A DNA stretch of 12,654 nt from JBBQIY01 sp964618405 (GCA_964618405.1 CAZUAY010000103.1:1-12654), one strand, 5' to 3'; positions 1 to 8,955 are shown, counted from the stretch's first letter. Program-made: numbers and translations. The notes: generated by a model not told the origin, from the sequence alone.

Positions 1-62
1 CAGACTAAAAGTGCCATCGCATTTTCCGCCGAGGTCAGGAAGTCTGAATCTTGAATAAAACT

Positions 63-98
63 TCGAGGTTACAGTGACGTTCGAGATTACGGTGACGT
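63..98. repeat. 18-bp tandem direct repeat, two copies
   Basis: Two adjacent 18-bp units lie at 63-80 and 81-98. They read tcgaggttacagtgacgt and tcgagattacggtgacgt and differ at two positions. The repeat sits beyond the rpoC terminator in a stretch (1-154) where I find no convincing gene. On the plus strand one frame through it would give a repeated FEVTVT/FEITVT peptide, but that frame is closed by stops at 56-58 and 104-106. On the minus strand one frame stays open to the window edge but has no plausible start. It could be a remnant of coding sequence, a binding-site pair, or chance. Confidence 0.6.
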
Positions 99-154
99 TG
101 TTGTAGGCGAACAGGCGGAATTGCTGTTACATCGGATAGGCGTAAGCAAGACCC

Positions 155-185
155 AAAAAAGCCGTCCGCACAAGGTGCGAACGGC
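155..185 (-). terminator. Rho-independent terminator of rpoC and the whole operon
   Basis: Read on the minus strand, an 11-bp stem (arms 175-185 and 161-171) closes a three-base loop (172-174). Every position pairs if one G-U wobble is allowed, and two further A-U pairs can extend the base. The stem is followed directly by six Ts (155-160 as plus-strand A). It begins 28 bp after the rpoC stop codon. On the plus strand the wobble becomes a C-A mismatch and no T-run follows, so it is built to stop minus-strand transcription only. Confidence 0.92.
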
Positions 186-213
186 TTCGGGAGCTACCGC
201 TTATTAAAACCGC

Positions 214-3200
214 TTAGTTATTGAGACCAGCGGGCTCTTTCATTCTGCTGCGAATCTTGTCTTCGTCCTCAGGAACGGGCATCGACTCCTCTGAAATAGG
301 CTCGGCGGTGGCCACGAGCTTGATATAGCGATGCATCGGGAATCCGGTGCCGCCAGGGATTAGGTGACCGAGGATGACGTTCTCCTTGAAGCCGCGCAGC
401 TCGTCCTTGCGACCCATCGTTGCGGCATCAGTAAGAACACGCGTGGTGTCTTGGAAGGATGCAGCGGAGATGAAGCTGTCGGTTTCGAGGGACGCCTTCG
501 TAATGCCAAGAAGCACGGGAACGGCTTCTGCGGGGCGCTTGCCTTCGCTGAGTGCCTGTGCGTTGACTTCGATACGGCGTTCGTGCGTGACCTGCTCTCC
601 CCAGAGGAACTCGGTGTCGCCTGGGTTCGTGATCTTGACCTTGCGCAACATCTGGCGGACGATGATTTCTATGTGCTTGTCATTGATTTCTACGCCTTGT
701 AGACGGTAGACCGCTTGCACTTCGTTGACGAGGTAGCGCTGGAGTTCCTGCGAACCAGAAACTTCGAGAACTTCTTGCGGTGCGATCGGACCTTCCGTGA
801 GTTGCTGCCCCTTACGGACCTTGTCGTTCTTAACCACGACGACGTGTTTTCCCATCGGGATAAGGTGTCTCTCCTCCGTATCCGTAACAGGATCGCGAAC
901 GATGAGCACGCGCTTGCCGCGCTCGTTGTCGCCGAAGTCCACAATGCCTTCGATCTTTGCAATGTCGGCCGCATCTTTCGGATGACGTGCTTCGAAAAGC
1001 TCAGAAATGCGTGGCAAACCACCGGTGATATCGCGAGTCTTCGACTCCTTACGCGGCGTCTTGGCGAGCTGTTCACCTGCCGTTACCTTTTGGCCGTCTC
1101 GAACCGTAACGACAGCGCCCGTTGGGATCGAGTAGTACGCAAGGGCTTCGTTGGATGCACCCTTGAGGATGATCTGCGGATGCAGATTTTCGTGCGTCTC
1201 GATGATCTTCGCTTGGTTATGTCCTGTCTCAGCATCGATTTCATTGTTGACCGTGACGCCATCTTCGAAGTCGTGTAGTTGCACAATACCGGCAAATTCA
1301 GAAAGAATCGGCGTGGCATAAGCGTCCCACGTGGCAAGCTTAAACTTAGCGGTAACGGCTTCACCATTGTCGGCGTAGATGATGGCACCCAGAGGAGGCG
1401 TAAACTTCTCGATTTCTTCGTCGTCCTTATTACAAACCGAGATCGTGGCACTCTTGTTGAGCACCACCATATCGCCAGTCGTGTTACGAACGACGCGGAG
1501 ATCGTCACTGAACCTGACGAAACCTCCTTTCGATGTGATGTACTCCGGGGTGGAGAAGGCTGTAGAAGCCGTTCCTCCGATATGGAAGGTACGCATCGTA
1601 AGCTGGGTTCCGGGTTCACCGATCGACTGCGCGGCGATAATGCCGACAGCAGAACCGATTTCTACCGGCCGGCCTGTGGCAAGGTCACGACCGTAGCACT
1701 TGGCACACATGCCGTGTGCACTGGTACAGGTAAGGCCGCTACGAATCCAGATGGTCTGCAAGTCGAGGGGCTCAATGCGATCGCAGCAAGCTTCGTCAAT
1801 CTCTTGGTTGGCTGCGATAACAATTTCACCGTTAGCTGGGTCGATAATGTCGTTGAGCGACGTACGCCCGAGAATGCGCTGGCGGAGTGCCGCAACGACC
1901 TTCTCACCCTCCACGATCGGGACCACTTCGATACCGTTAACGGTATTGCAGTCTTCTTCCGTGATGATCACATCCTGCGAGACGTCGACGAGCTTACGCG
2001 TCAAATAACCGGCGTCAGCCGTCTTGAGCGCGGTATCGGCAAGACCCTTACGGGCTCCGTGCGTCGAAATAAAGTATTCGAGGATGGACAAGCCTTCGCG
2101 GAAGTTTGACTTAATCGGCGTTTCAATAATCTCGCCAGACGGGTTAGCCATACAGCCACGCATACCCGCCAACTGGCGAATCTGTTGCTTAGAGCCTCGG
2201 GCCTTGGAGTCGACCATCATGAAGACCGGATTGATTTCCAAATAAGACTTGGACTCATCCCAGCCGTTATCTTCGATCGCCTTGTACATGACAGTAGCGA
2301 CCTTTTCGGTTGTTTCAGACCAGACGTCAACGACCTTGTTATGGCGTTCGCCATCGGTAATAACACCGGCGCGGTACTGCTTGCGGATTTCCTCCACTTC
2401 GCCCTGCGCCTTAGCCAGAATAGTCTGCTTCTCCTGCGGCACGATCATGTCGACAAGACCGATCGACACACCCGCGAGGGTTGCCTGCGCAAAGCCCAGC
2501 GACTTGAGGTCGTCGAGAACGCGTACGGTGACATCGTGTCCTGAGAGAAAATGGCACCACCAAATGAAGTCGCCCAAAGCCGACTTATCAACGGCACGGT
2601 TAATGAAACCGAGCGTACTTGGCCACACCTCATTGAAAAACACGCGACCCACGGTGGTTTCAATAACCGTGCTGGTGTTGTCGCCAAACTTGGTGTCACG
2701 CCCGTAATCCGAATTCTTGAAGCGGATTCGGGTATGCGTCTTGATCGCACCATCTTGGAATGCAAGTCTGACCTCATTCGTGTCGTTAAACAGCGGCATT
2801 CTCTCCTTGCGATCGATGTCAAGGTTGTTCTTACGACGCATCTTGTCCACCTGTGACTCTGCGGTGAGGTAGTAGATGCCCAGCGCGATATCCTGCGTCG
2901 GCGTCATGACGGACTTGCCGGATGCAGGAGAGAAGATCGAGTTGCTCGAAAGCATGAGCAAGCGCGACTCGAGCTGCGCCTCAACGGAAAGTGGGACGTG
3001 GACGGCCATCTGGTCACCATCGAAGTCGGCATTGAACGCCGTACAAACCATCGGATGCAATCGGATGGCTTCGCCTTCGATAAGGACAGGTTCGAACGAC
3101 TGGATCGAAAGCCTGTGCAAGGTCGGCGCGCGATTGAGCATCACCGTTTTGCCACTCGTAACCTCTTCGAGGACATCCCAGACGACTTCGTCTTGCCTCT

Positions 3201-4410
3201 CGATGAGCTTCTTGGCGCTACGCACGGTGTGCGTGTAACCACGCTCCTTGAGGCGGCGAATGATAAAGGGCTCGAAAAGCACCAGCGCCATCTTCTTGGG
3301 AAGACCGCACTGCCAAAGCTTCAGGTCGGGGCCGCAAATGATGACCGAACGGCCCGAGTAGTCGACACGCTTCCCGAGCAAGTTCTGGCGGAAACGGCCT
3401 GTCTTACCCTTCAGCATGTCGCTGAGCGACTTGAGTGGACGCCCACCGGCACCGGTGACGGCGCGACCATGGCGGCCATTGTCAAAGACGGCATCAACAG
3501 CCTCCTGGAGCATGCGCTTCTCGTTGCGGATAATGACGTCCGGCGTCTTGAGTTGCTGCAAGTTACGGAGACGATTGTTGCGGTTGATGACACGGCGGTA
3601 GAGGTCGTTGAGATCGGAGGTAGCAAAGCGGCCACCTTCGAGAGGAACGAGCGGACGCAACTCAGGCGGAATGACCGGCATCACCGTGAGAATCATGTGC
3701 TCGGGGCGGCTCGTGCTGGTACGGAAGCCTTCGCAGATTTTCATCCGCTTCGTGATCTTCTTGCGGTTCTGCTTGGACTTTGTGCTCTCAATTTCCTCTT
3801 CGAGCTGGCTCATGAGCTGCTCGAGGTCAACGCGTGAAAGCACTTTACGAATGCCTTCGGCTCCCATCATGGCCTCAAAAGAGTCTCCATACTGCTCGAA
3901 GTAGTCCTGATATTCGGACTCGGTGAGGAGCTGGTTCGGCTTGAGTGGGGTGTCGCCTGGATCGGTGACAAGATAGTCCTCGTAATAAATAACGCGCTCA
4001 AGGTTCGTGGCGGTCATGTCCAACATCAAGCCGATACGGCTGGGCGAACATTTCAGAAACCAGATATGCGAAACGGGAACGGCAAGCTCGATGTGACCCA
4101 TACGGTGACGACGCACACGAGAAACCGTGACCTCGACTCCGCAACGATCGCAGATGATGCCCTTGTGCTTGATGCGCTTGTACTTGCCGCAAGCGCATTC
4201 CCAGTCGCGAGCGGGGCCGAAAATCTTCTCGCAGAAGAGGCCATCGCGCTCAGGGCGGTACGTGCGGTAGTTGATCGTCTCCGGATTCCGGACTTCGCCG
4301 TGGCTCCACGAGCGAATGAGGTCAGGAGACGCCAGGGTAATGCCGACGGCGTCATATTGGTCGACGTTACGCTTCTCGTCGAAAATTTCTTTGGCAACAA
4401 ATGGATTCAA
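214..4410 (-). CDS. rpoC: DNA-directed RNA polymerase subunit beta'
   Basis: This is the beta' subunit of RNA polymerase, which carries the catalytic magnesium site. It has 1398 residues; the E. coli protein has 1407. The N-terminal zinc site is C72, C74, C87 and C90. The active-site motif NADFDGDQ spans 460-467 with D462, D464 and D466. The bridge-helix region lies around 754-820 and the second zinc site is C876, C895, C902 and C905. The trigger loop (QSIGEPGTQLTMRTFHIGG) starts near 928. About 180 residues between 945 and 1130 form the SI3-type insertion before GGLPRISELFEAR. The C-terminal block with ITKASLETDSFISAASFQ (1303-1320) is typical. The start is TTG at 4408-4410, supported by GGGAGG (4418-4423) seven bases upstream. 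The gene begins 18 bp after rpoB and ends at a strong terminator. No frameshift is seen. Confidence 0.99.
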   Translation of the reverse strand: MNPFVAKEIFDEKRNVDQYDAVGITLASPDLIRSWSHGEVRNPETINYRTYRPERDGLFCEKIFGPARDWECACGKYKRIKHKGIICDRCGVEVTVSRVRRHRMGHIELAVPVSHIWFLKCSPSRIGLMLDMTATNLERVIYYEDYLVTDPGDTPLKPNQLLTESEYQDYFEQYGDSFEAMMGAEGIRKVLSRVDLEQLMSQLEEEIESTKSKQNRKKITKRMKICEGFRTSTSRPEHMILTVMPVIPPELRPLVPLEGGRFATSDLNDLYRRVINRNNRLRNLQQLKTPDVIIRNEKRMLQEAVDAVFDNGRHGRAVTGAGGRPLKSLSDMLKGKTGRFRQNLLGKRVDYSGRSVIICGPDLKLWQCGLPKKMALVLFEPFIIRRLKERGYTHTVRSAKKLIERQDEVVWDVLEEVTSGKTVMLNRAPTLHRLSIQSFEPVLIEGEAIRLHPMVCTAFNADFDGDQMAVHVPLSVEAQLESRLLMLSSNSIFSPASGKSVMTPTQDIALGIYYLTAESQVDKMRRKNNLDIDRKERMPLFNDTNEVRLAFQDGAIKTHTRIRFKNSDYGRDTKFGDNTSTVIETTVGRVFFNEVWPSTLGFINRAVDKSALGDFIWWCHFLSGHDVTVRVLDDLKSLGFAQATLAGVSIGLVDMIVPQEKQTILAKAQGEVEEIRKQYRAGVITDGERHNKVVDVWSETTEKVATVMYKAIEDNGWDESKSYLEINPVFMMVDSKARGSKQQIRQLAGMRGCMANPSGEIIETPIKSNFREGLSILEYFISTHGARKGLADTALKTADAGYLTRKLVDVSQDVIITEEDCNTVNGIEVVPIVEGEKVVAALRQRILGRTSLNDIIDPANGEIVIAANQEIDEACCDRIEPLDLQTIWIRSGLTCTSAHGMCAKCYGRDLATGRPVEIGSAVGIIAAQSIGEPGTQLTMRTFHIGGTASTAFSTPEYITSKGGFVRFSDDLRVVRNTTGDMVVLNKSATISVCNKDDEEIEKFTPPLGAIIYADNGEAVTAKFKLATWDAYATPILSEFAGIVQLHDFEDGVTVNNEIDAETGHNQAKIIETHENLHPQIILKGASNEALAYYSIPTGAVVTVRDGQKVTAGEQLAKTPRKESKTRDITGGLPRISELFEARHPKDAADIAKIEGIVDFGDNERGKRVLIVRDPVTDTEERHLIPMGKHVVVVKNDKVRKGQQLTEGPIAPQEVLEVSGSQELQRYLVNEVQAVYRLQGVEINDKHIEIIVRQMLRKVKITNPGDTEFLWGEQVTHERRIEVNAQALSEGKRPAEAVPVLLGITKASLETDSFISAASFQDTTRVLTDAATMGRKDELRGFKENVILGHLIPGGTGFPMHRYIKLVATAEPISEESMPVPEDEDKIRSRMKEPAGLNN

Positions 4411-4417
4411 GTTTTTG

Positions 4418-4423
4418 CCTCCC
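4418..4423 (-). promoter_or_regulatory. Shine-Dalgarno sequence deciding the TTG start of rpoC
   Basis: The minus strand reads GGGAGG here, seven bases before TTG. No ATG or GTG is available between the rpoB stop and this point that would give the family N-terminus (MNPF...). The strong ribosome site probably makes up for the weak initiator. Confidence 0.8.
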
Positions 4424-4428
4424 GTAGA

Positions 4429-7400
4429 TTAGTTTTTGGTCTTAGCGCCGTCGAGTTTGCTGTTGACGAGCTTCATGTCAAGGCACAAGCCATTAAGTTC
4501 ACTCATGAGAACCGAAAAGGTCTCCGGCATCCCGGCATGCAACGCATTCTGGCCCTTCACGATGGATTCGTAAATCCTCGTGCGGCCCGCCACGTCATCC
4601 GACTTAACCGTCAGCAGCTCTTGCAACGCGTAGGCTACGCCGTAGGCTTCCAGTGCCCAGACTTCCATTTCACCCATGCGCTGACCACCTGCCTGCGCCT
4701 TGCCGCCAAGAGGCTGCTGCGTGACGAGGGAGTAAGGGCCGACTGAACGGGCGTGGATTTTATCCGTGACAAGATGGTGGAGCTTGAGCATGTAGATCAC
4801 ACCCACCATGACGCGCTGATCGAAGCGTTCTCCGGTACGACCGTCGAAGAGTTCCGACTTGCCGTCCTTCTCCATCCAGCCACAGTCTGGCTTTTTGCTA
4901 GCCTGCTCAAGCAGGTCGTGGACCTGGCTCTCAAGCACACCATCAAAGACTGGCGTCTCCGCATACAGCCCGAGCGCGCGGCATGCGGCACCGAGGTGCG
5001 TCTCGAAGACCTGCCCGATGTTCATTCGCGAAGGCACACCGAGAGGGTTCAACACAATGTCAACCGGCTGACCGTTTGAAAGGAAGGGCATATCGCATTC
5101 TGGAACAATTCGGGCAACGACGCCCTTGTTTCCGTGACGACCTGCAAGCTTATCACCGACCGAGAGATTTTTCTTCTCCGCGATATAAACCTTGACCGAC
5201 GTGATCGCGCCATGATCGGCATCACCACCCTTTTCAATGACCCGGCGCTCTTCGTCGGACTTCGCGTCAAGTTCATCGAACTTGGGGTTGAATTCCTCGA
5301 TAATACCCAGGATCTTGACTTTGACCGGGCTGCTCTCAATCTTGATGCTATTGCGCTTTTCGGCGAGATTCATCAACAGGGCCTTGGTAATCTTGCGATT
5401 GGCCTGAATGATGATGTCTTCCGTGTCCTCATCGATAATGTCCAGAGAGATCTTCTCGCCGAGCAAAATATTGCTAAGCGCTACCGTGAGTTCTTCGATG
5501 AGCTTTTTGTGTTCCTTTGCCTGATCGGCAGTGACGTCTTCGAGTTTACGCTTGGGCTGCGGCTGCATTTGCTCCTGAAGGGCCGCAACAGCACTCTGGG
5601 GCTGATTCCGACGGAAGTCCGTCTTAATCTTGACGTCCATCACGATGCCGTAGGTTCCTGGAGTGACGGTCAGCGAGGAGTCGCGTACATCGGCAGCTTT
5701 TTCGCCGAAAATCGCGCGAAGCAGTCTTTCCTCTGGAAGCAGCTCCGTCTCGGACTTCGGAGTAATCTTGCCGACGAGAATATCGCCAGGCCTGACTTCC
5801 GCACCGATTCGGATAACGCCGTTGGTATCGAGATTTCTTAGCGCGTCTTCGCCGACGTTCGGGATATCACGCGTGATTTCTTCTAGACCCAGCTTCGTCT
5901 CGCGGGCGCTACACTCGAACTCGCAGATGTGGACGGATGTAAACACGTCGTCGCGGACAATGCGCTGAGACACCACGATGGCGTCTTCGAAGTTATAACC
6001 ACACCACGGCATGAACGCGACAGAGAGGTTCTTGCCCAGAGCCAGCTCGCCTTCGTCAGTGGCCGGACCATCAGCAAGGACATCGCCCTTCTCAATGATT
6101 TGGCCTTCCTCGACAATCGGGTGCTGGTTGAAACAGGTTCCAGCATTCGTGCGGCGGAATTTCTGTAACGGATAGCGACGATAGTTCTTCTTGGCCGTGC
6201 TCTTGTTGGGCTTTTTGCCATCATCGGAAATCACGACTTCGCAGGCGTCAACCGACGCAACGATTCCGTTCTCCTCAGCGATGATCACCACGCGGGATCC
6301 TCGTGCTGCTTGGCTTTCAAGGCCGGTGGCAACATACGGGCGCTCGGTGCGCAGCAGCGGAACGGCCTGACGCATCATGTTCGCGCCCATCAAGGCTCGG
6401 TTCGCGTCATCGTGTTCAAGGAACGGGATAAGCCCAGCAGCGATCGAAATCACCTGCTTCGGCGAAACGTCCATGAACTCGACCTTTGCACGCGGCGCCT
6501 CTTTAAAATCTGCATCAAAGCGGACGGCAACAATCTCATTTTTAAAAGAGTTGTCGGGCAGCAATGGTGCGTTCGCCTGAGCAATGACGTACTTCTCCTC
6601 CTCGTCCGCAGAAAGGTAGATCACTTCATCCGTCACTTTGCCATCGACGACCTTCCGGTACGGGGTTTCCACAAAACCAAACTCATTGATATTCGCGTAG
6701 ATGCCGAGCGAAGAAATCAAGCCGATATTCGGCCCTTCAGGCGTTTCAATCGGGCAGATACGGCCATAGTGAGAAGGATGCACGTCGCGCACTTCAAAAC
6801 CAGCGCGATCGCGTGAAAGTCCACCCGGGCCGAGTGCTGAGAGACGGCGCTTGTGGGCAAGGCCCGAAAGGGGGTTCGTCTGATCCATGAACTGGGAAAG
6901 CTGGCTACGACCGAAGAAGTCGTTGATAACAGCCGATAACGTCTTCGAGTTAACAAGGCGTTGTGGCTGGATCTGCTGGCTTTCGGTGTTAGGATCAGAA
7001 GAAGCAAGCGACATCCGTTCGCGGATAACGCGCTCGGTCCGAGCCAGACCGACACGGCACTGGTTCTCGAGCAGTTCACCCGAGGTGCGGATACGGCGGC
7101 TTCCCAGGTGGTCGATGTCATCAATTTGGCGCCTGCCCGCATGGATGCCGAGGAGCAAACGCAAAGCACGGATGATGTCACTGTTGTCTAGTACACGTAG
7201 CTCAGGAGAAATTTCTTCTTCGCCGCGCGATTCATCGCGGAGCTCAGCCAGCTTCTGGTTGAGCTTGTAACGGCCTACCTTACCCAGATCATAACGGCGG
7301 TTATCGAAAAACAGGCGCTTAATGAGTTGCTTCGCGTTGGAAGCGGTGACAGGGTCACCTGGGCGGAGTTTGTGGTAGATATCGCGAAGCGCATCTTCTT

Positions 7401-8304
7401 CGTTCGTCGTCGTGTCGGCGCGCATCGTGTTCAACAAAACGCCCTCATCCCACTGTACGTTGATCATGCGCACGGTCTTAACACCGGCCAGCGAGAGCTG
7501 GCGCAACACGGAAGACGTCGCGGTCTCGTACTTATGAGCGAGCAAAGCATTCGTCGTCACATCACGAATGTCTTCAGGGAAGACGAGGAACTCGAGTTTT
7601 TCTTCGTCCTTAACGGTTGTCTTGATCGTCTCGTACGAATAAAAATTCGTTAAAATATCCTCGTCGGTCGAATAGCCCAGACAACGGAGAAATGTCGAGA
7701 CGAGGAACTTACGTCTCCGACGGCGCCTATCCATATAAACCCAGATTTGAGCGTTCGTATCGAACTGGATTTCAATCCACGATCCGCGGTCCGGAATAAT
7801 GCGAACGGAGTAGAGCGGCGTACCGTTGGCATGGATTGCCTTCTCGGAGCAGATGCCCGGTGAACGATGCAACTGACTCACGATGACGCGCTCGGCACCG
7901 TTGATTACGAAGGCACCATCTTCCGTCATGAGCGGAATTTCGCCCATGTAGACCTCTTCAGTCTTCTCCACAACGCTCTCTTCGTGCTGGCCGTCTTTCT
8001 TCGTAATACGCAGACGGAACATCACCTTGAGCGGCGATGAAAAAGTCATCCCCTCCTTGAGTGCATCGAGATGATTGTATTTAGGCTGATCCAAATCATA
8101 GCGGAGGAAATCAAGCGTGAAATGCCCATCGAAACTGACGATCGGGAAAATCTCTTTAAAAATACCCTGCAATCCCTGCTGCTTACGCTTCGCCGGAGCG
8201 ACGCCTGGCTGCAGGAAATCTATGTATGACTTGGTCTGAATCTCAATCAGATCGGGTGGATCGATGACTGACTTTAACTTGCCGTAGACGGTTCTCTCTA
8301 CCAT
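4429..8304 (-). CDS. rpoB: DNA-directed RNA polymerase subunit beta
   Basis: This is the beta subunit of RNA polymerase. I place the start at the ATG at 8302-8304 (MVERTVYGKL...), giving 1291 residues. AGAGG lies six bases upstream, and the family does not carry the 20 extra residues of the longer open frame. The rifampicin region is at about 465-495, with Q471, D474, H484 and S489 matching E. coli Q513, D516, H526 and S531, so the site is of the sensitive type. NFEDA (771-775) and the lysines in GDKLAGRHGNKG (K1052, K1060) are the catalytic-centre residues. A charged insertion at about 895-1025 matches the lineage-specific insert of proteobacterial and PVC-group enzymes. Six arginines in a row (193-198) precede KFLVSTFLRCLGY. 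It is 18 bp upstream of rpoC and almost certainly co-transcribed with it. Confidence 0.98.
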   Translation of the reverse strand: MVERTVYGKLKSVIDPPDLIEIQTKSYIDFLQPGVAPAKRKQQGLQGIFKEIFPIVSFDGHFTLDFLRYDLDQPKYNHLDALKEGMTFSSPLKVMFRLRITKKDGQHEESVVEKTEEVYMGEIPLMTEDGAFVINGAERVIVSQLHRSPGICSEKAIHANGTPLYSVRIIPDRGSWIEIQFDTNAQIWVYMDRRRRRRKFLVSTFLRCLGYSTDEDILTNFYSYETIKTTVKDEEKLEFLVFPEDIRDVTTNALLAHKYETATSSVLRQLSLAGVKTVRMINVQWDEGVLLNTMRADTTTNEEDALRDIYHKLRPGDPVTASNAKQLIKRLFFDNRRYDLGKVGRYKLNQKLAELRDESRGEEEISPELRVLDNSDIIRALRLLLGIHAGRRQIDDIDHLGSRRIRTSGELLENQCRVGLARTERVIRERMSLASSDPNTESQQIQPQRLVNSKTLSAVINDFFGRSQLSQFMDQTNPLSGLAHKRRLSALGPGGLSRDRAGFEVRDVHPSHYGRICPIETPEGPNIGLISSLGIYANINEFGFVETPYRKVVDGKVTDEVIYLSADEEEKYVIAQANAPLLPDNSFKNEIVAVRFDADFKEAPRAKVEFMDVSPKQVISIAAGLIPFLEHDDANRALMGANMMRQAVPLLRTERPYVATGLESQAARGSRVVIIAEENGIVASVDACEVVISDDGKKPNKSTAKKNYRRYPLQKFRRTNAGTCFNQHPIVEEGQIIEKGDVLADGPATDEGELALGKNLSVAFMPWCGYNFEDAIVVSQRIVRDDVFTSVHICEFECSARETKLGLEEITRDIPNVGEDALRNLDTNGVIRIGAEVRPGDILVGKITPKSETELLPEERLLRAIFGEKAADVRDSSLTVTPGTYGIVMDVKIKTDFRRNQPQSAVAALQEQMQPQPKRKLEDVTADQAKEHKKLIEELTVALSNILLGEKISLDIIDEDTEDIIIQANRKITKALLMNLAEKRNSIKIESSPVKVKILGIIEEFNPKFDELDAKSDEERRVIEKGGDADHGAITSVKVYIAEKKNLSVGDKLAGRHGNKGVVARIVPECDMPFLSNGQPVDIVLNPLGVPSRMNIGQVFETHLGAACRALGLYAETPVFDGVLESQVHDLLEQASKKPDCGWMEKDGKSELFDGRTGERFDQRVMVGVIYMLKLHHLVTDKIHARSVGPYSLVTQQPLGGKAQAGGQRMGEMEVWALEAYGVAYALQELLTVKSDDVAGRTRIYESIVKGQNALHAGMPETFSVLMSELNGLCLDMKLVNSKLDGAKTKN

Positions 8305-8469
8305 CGGGTACCTCTGCAAAAGAGTTACTAACAAAACGGGAAACCTCTTCAGGCCTCCCCACAAAACTGGCTTGGGCTTGGGTCGCCCAGGGGGAATCTT
8401 TTTTCGTCCAAGGTGGGCTGCGAATCATCTTCCGCGCTGCGAAAATCCTTAGACAAGGAAAGCAAGAAC

Positions 8470-8487
8470 GGCGGGCCGAAACCCGCC
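8470..8487 (-). promoter_or_regulatory. GC-rich stem-loop in the rplL-rpoB gap, attenuator-like
   Basis: On the minus strand, GGCGGG (8482-8487) pairs with CCCGCC (8470-8475) around a six-base loop, giving a perfect all-GC stem. The following bases are pyrimidine-rich (GTTCTTGCTTTCCTTG) but not a clean T-run, so it would be a leaky terminator at best. E. coli has a partial terminator in the same gap that lowers rpoBC relative to rplJL. That this hairpin does the same is inference from position and shape. Confidence 0.5.
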
Positions 8488-8500
8488 CTCGCTTACCTTT

Positions 8501-8551
8501 GTGGCTTACCATGCAATTCCTGATAAATCAGGTTTTATCATGGAAAGCCAC
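8501..8551 (-). promoter_or_regulatory. Long nested hairpin just after rplL, possible RNA processing site
   Basis: Arms at 8501-8513 and 8539-8551 pair at 12 of 13 positions (one U-U mismatch in the RNA). Inside the loop, 8519-8523 and 8528-8532 form a second five-pair stem around a four-base loop. The element begins 12 bp after the rplL stop. There is no T-run after it, so it is not an ordinary terminator. In E. coli an RNase III cut site lies in the rplL-rpoB gap; this double-stranded element is in the equivalent place. The structure is seen; the processing role is inferred. Confidence 0.55.
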
Positions 8552-8563
8552 CGTGCGATAGAT

Positions 8564-8929
8564 CTACTTCATTTCGACCTTGGCGCCTGCCGTCTCGAGC
8601 TTCTTCTTCAGCTCTTCGGCTTCAGCCTTCGAGATGCCAGTCTTCACAACACCGTTGCTTTCAACAAGGGCTTTGGACTCAGCAAGACCGAGGCCAGTAG
8701 CGGCACGGACTTCCTTAATCACAGAGATCTTCTTGTCTGCAGGCGTTTCGGCCAACTTCACGTCAAATTCGGTCTTCTCCTCGACAACAGCAGCGGCGGC
8801 AGCAGGTGCGGCAGCGGCAGCAGGTGCTGCAGCGGAAACGCCCCATTTGTCTTCGAGCTTCTTCACGAGGTCAGCAATGTCAAGAACGGTCAGGCCGCTC
8901 AAATAATCAACAACTTCTTCTTGGGTCAT
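8564..8929 (-). CDS. rplL: 50S ribosomal protein L7/L12
   Basis: This is the multi-copy stalk protein that recruits and activates the translation GTPases on the large subunit. It has 121 residues, the usual length. The N-terminal dimer and L10-binding domain covers about 1-33. An alanine-rich hinge with prolines at 36 and 42 runs to about 48. The C-terminal factor-binding domain (52-121) has the hallmark KKISVIKEVRAATGLGLAES segment (66-85). The gene ends in TAG. The ribosome site before the ATG is a purine run (AAGAGAA) rather than a strong consensus. It follows rplJ after 112 bp, the partner with which it forms the stalk base. The gap after it is long and structured. Confidence 0.99.
   Translation of the reverse strand: MTQEEVVDYLSGLTVLDIADLVKKLEDKWGVSAAAPAAAAAPAAAAAVVEEKTEFDVKLAETPADKKISVIKEVRAATGLGLAESKALVESNGVVKTGISKAEAEELKKKLETAGAKVEMK
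8796..8831 (-). repeat. 18-bp tandem repeat encoding the L7/L12 hinge
   Basis: Units at 8796-8813 and 8814-8831 differ at one base and encode a six-residue alanine/proline repeat, which places the two hinge prolines (36 and 42) exactly six residues apart. Such hinge repeats vary in length among L7/L12 proteins, and slippage over this repeat would change hinge length without changing frame. Confidence 0.8.
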
Positions 8930-8955
8930 TTTATTTCTCTTTTCTTTTGGTGTAA

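Noticed and set aside
1..17. A possible gene start on the minus strand (ATG at 15-17) running off the left edge
   Set aside because: Only five codons are visible and the upstream GGCGGA is a poor ribosome site. There is too little to call.
1..129. A minus-strand frame of about 43 codons, open after a TAA to the window edge
   Set aside because: It has no plausible start codon, and an open stretch of this length is expected by chance fairly often.
2998..3837. A 279-codon plus-strand frame inside rpoC, with several other antisense frames of 180-280 codons in rpoB, rpoC and rplA/rplJ
   Set aside because: All are mirror frames of highly conserved coding sequence. None has a ribosome site or recognisable domain.
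8305..8364. A 20-residue N-terminal extension of RpoB starting MWGGLKRF
   Set aside because: The ATG at 8302-8304 has AGAGG at the right distance and gives the family N-terminus. The extension is not typical of RpoB and is better read as leader sequence.
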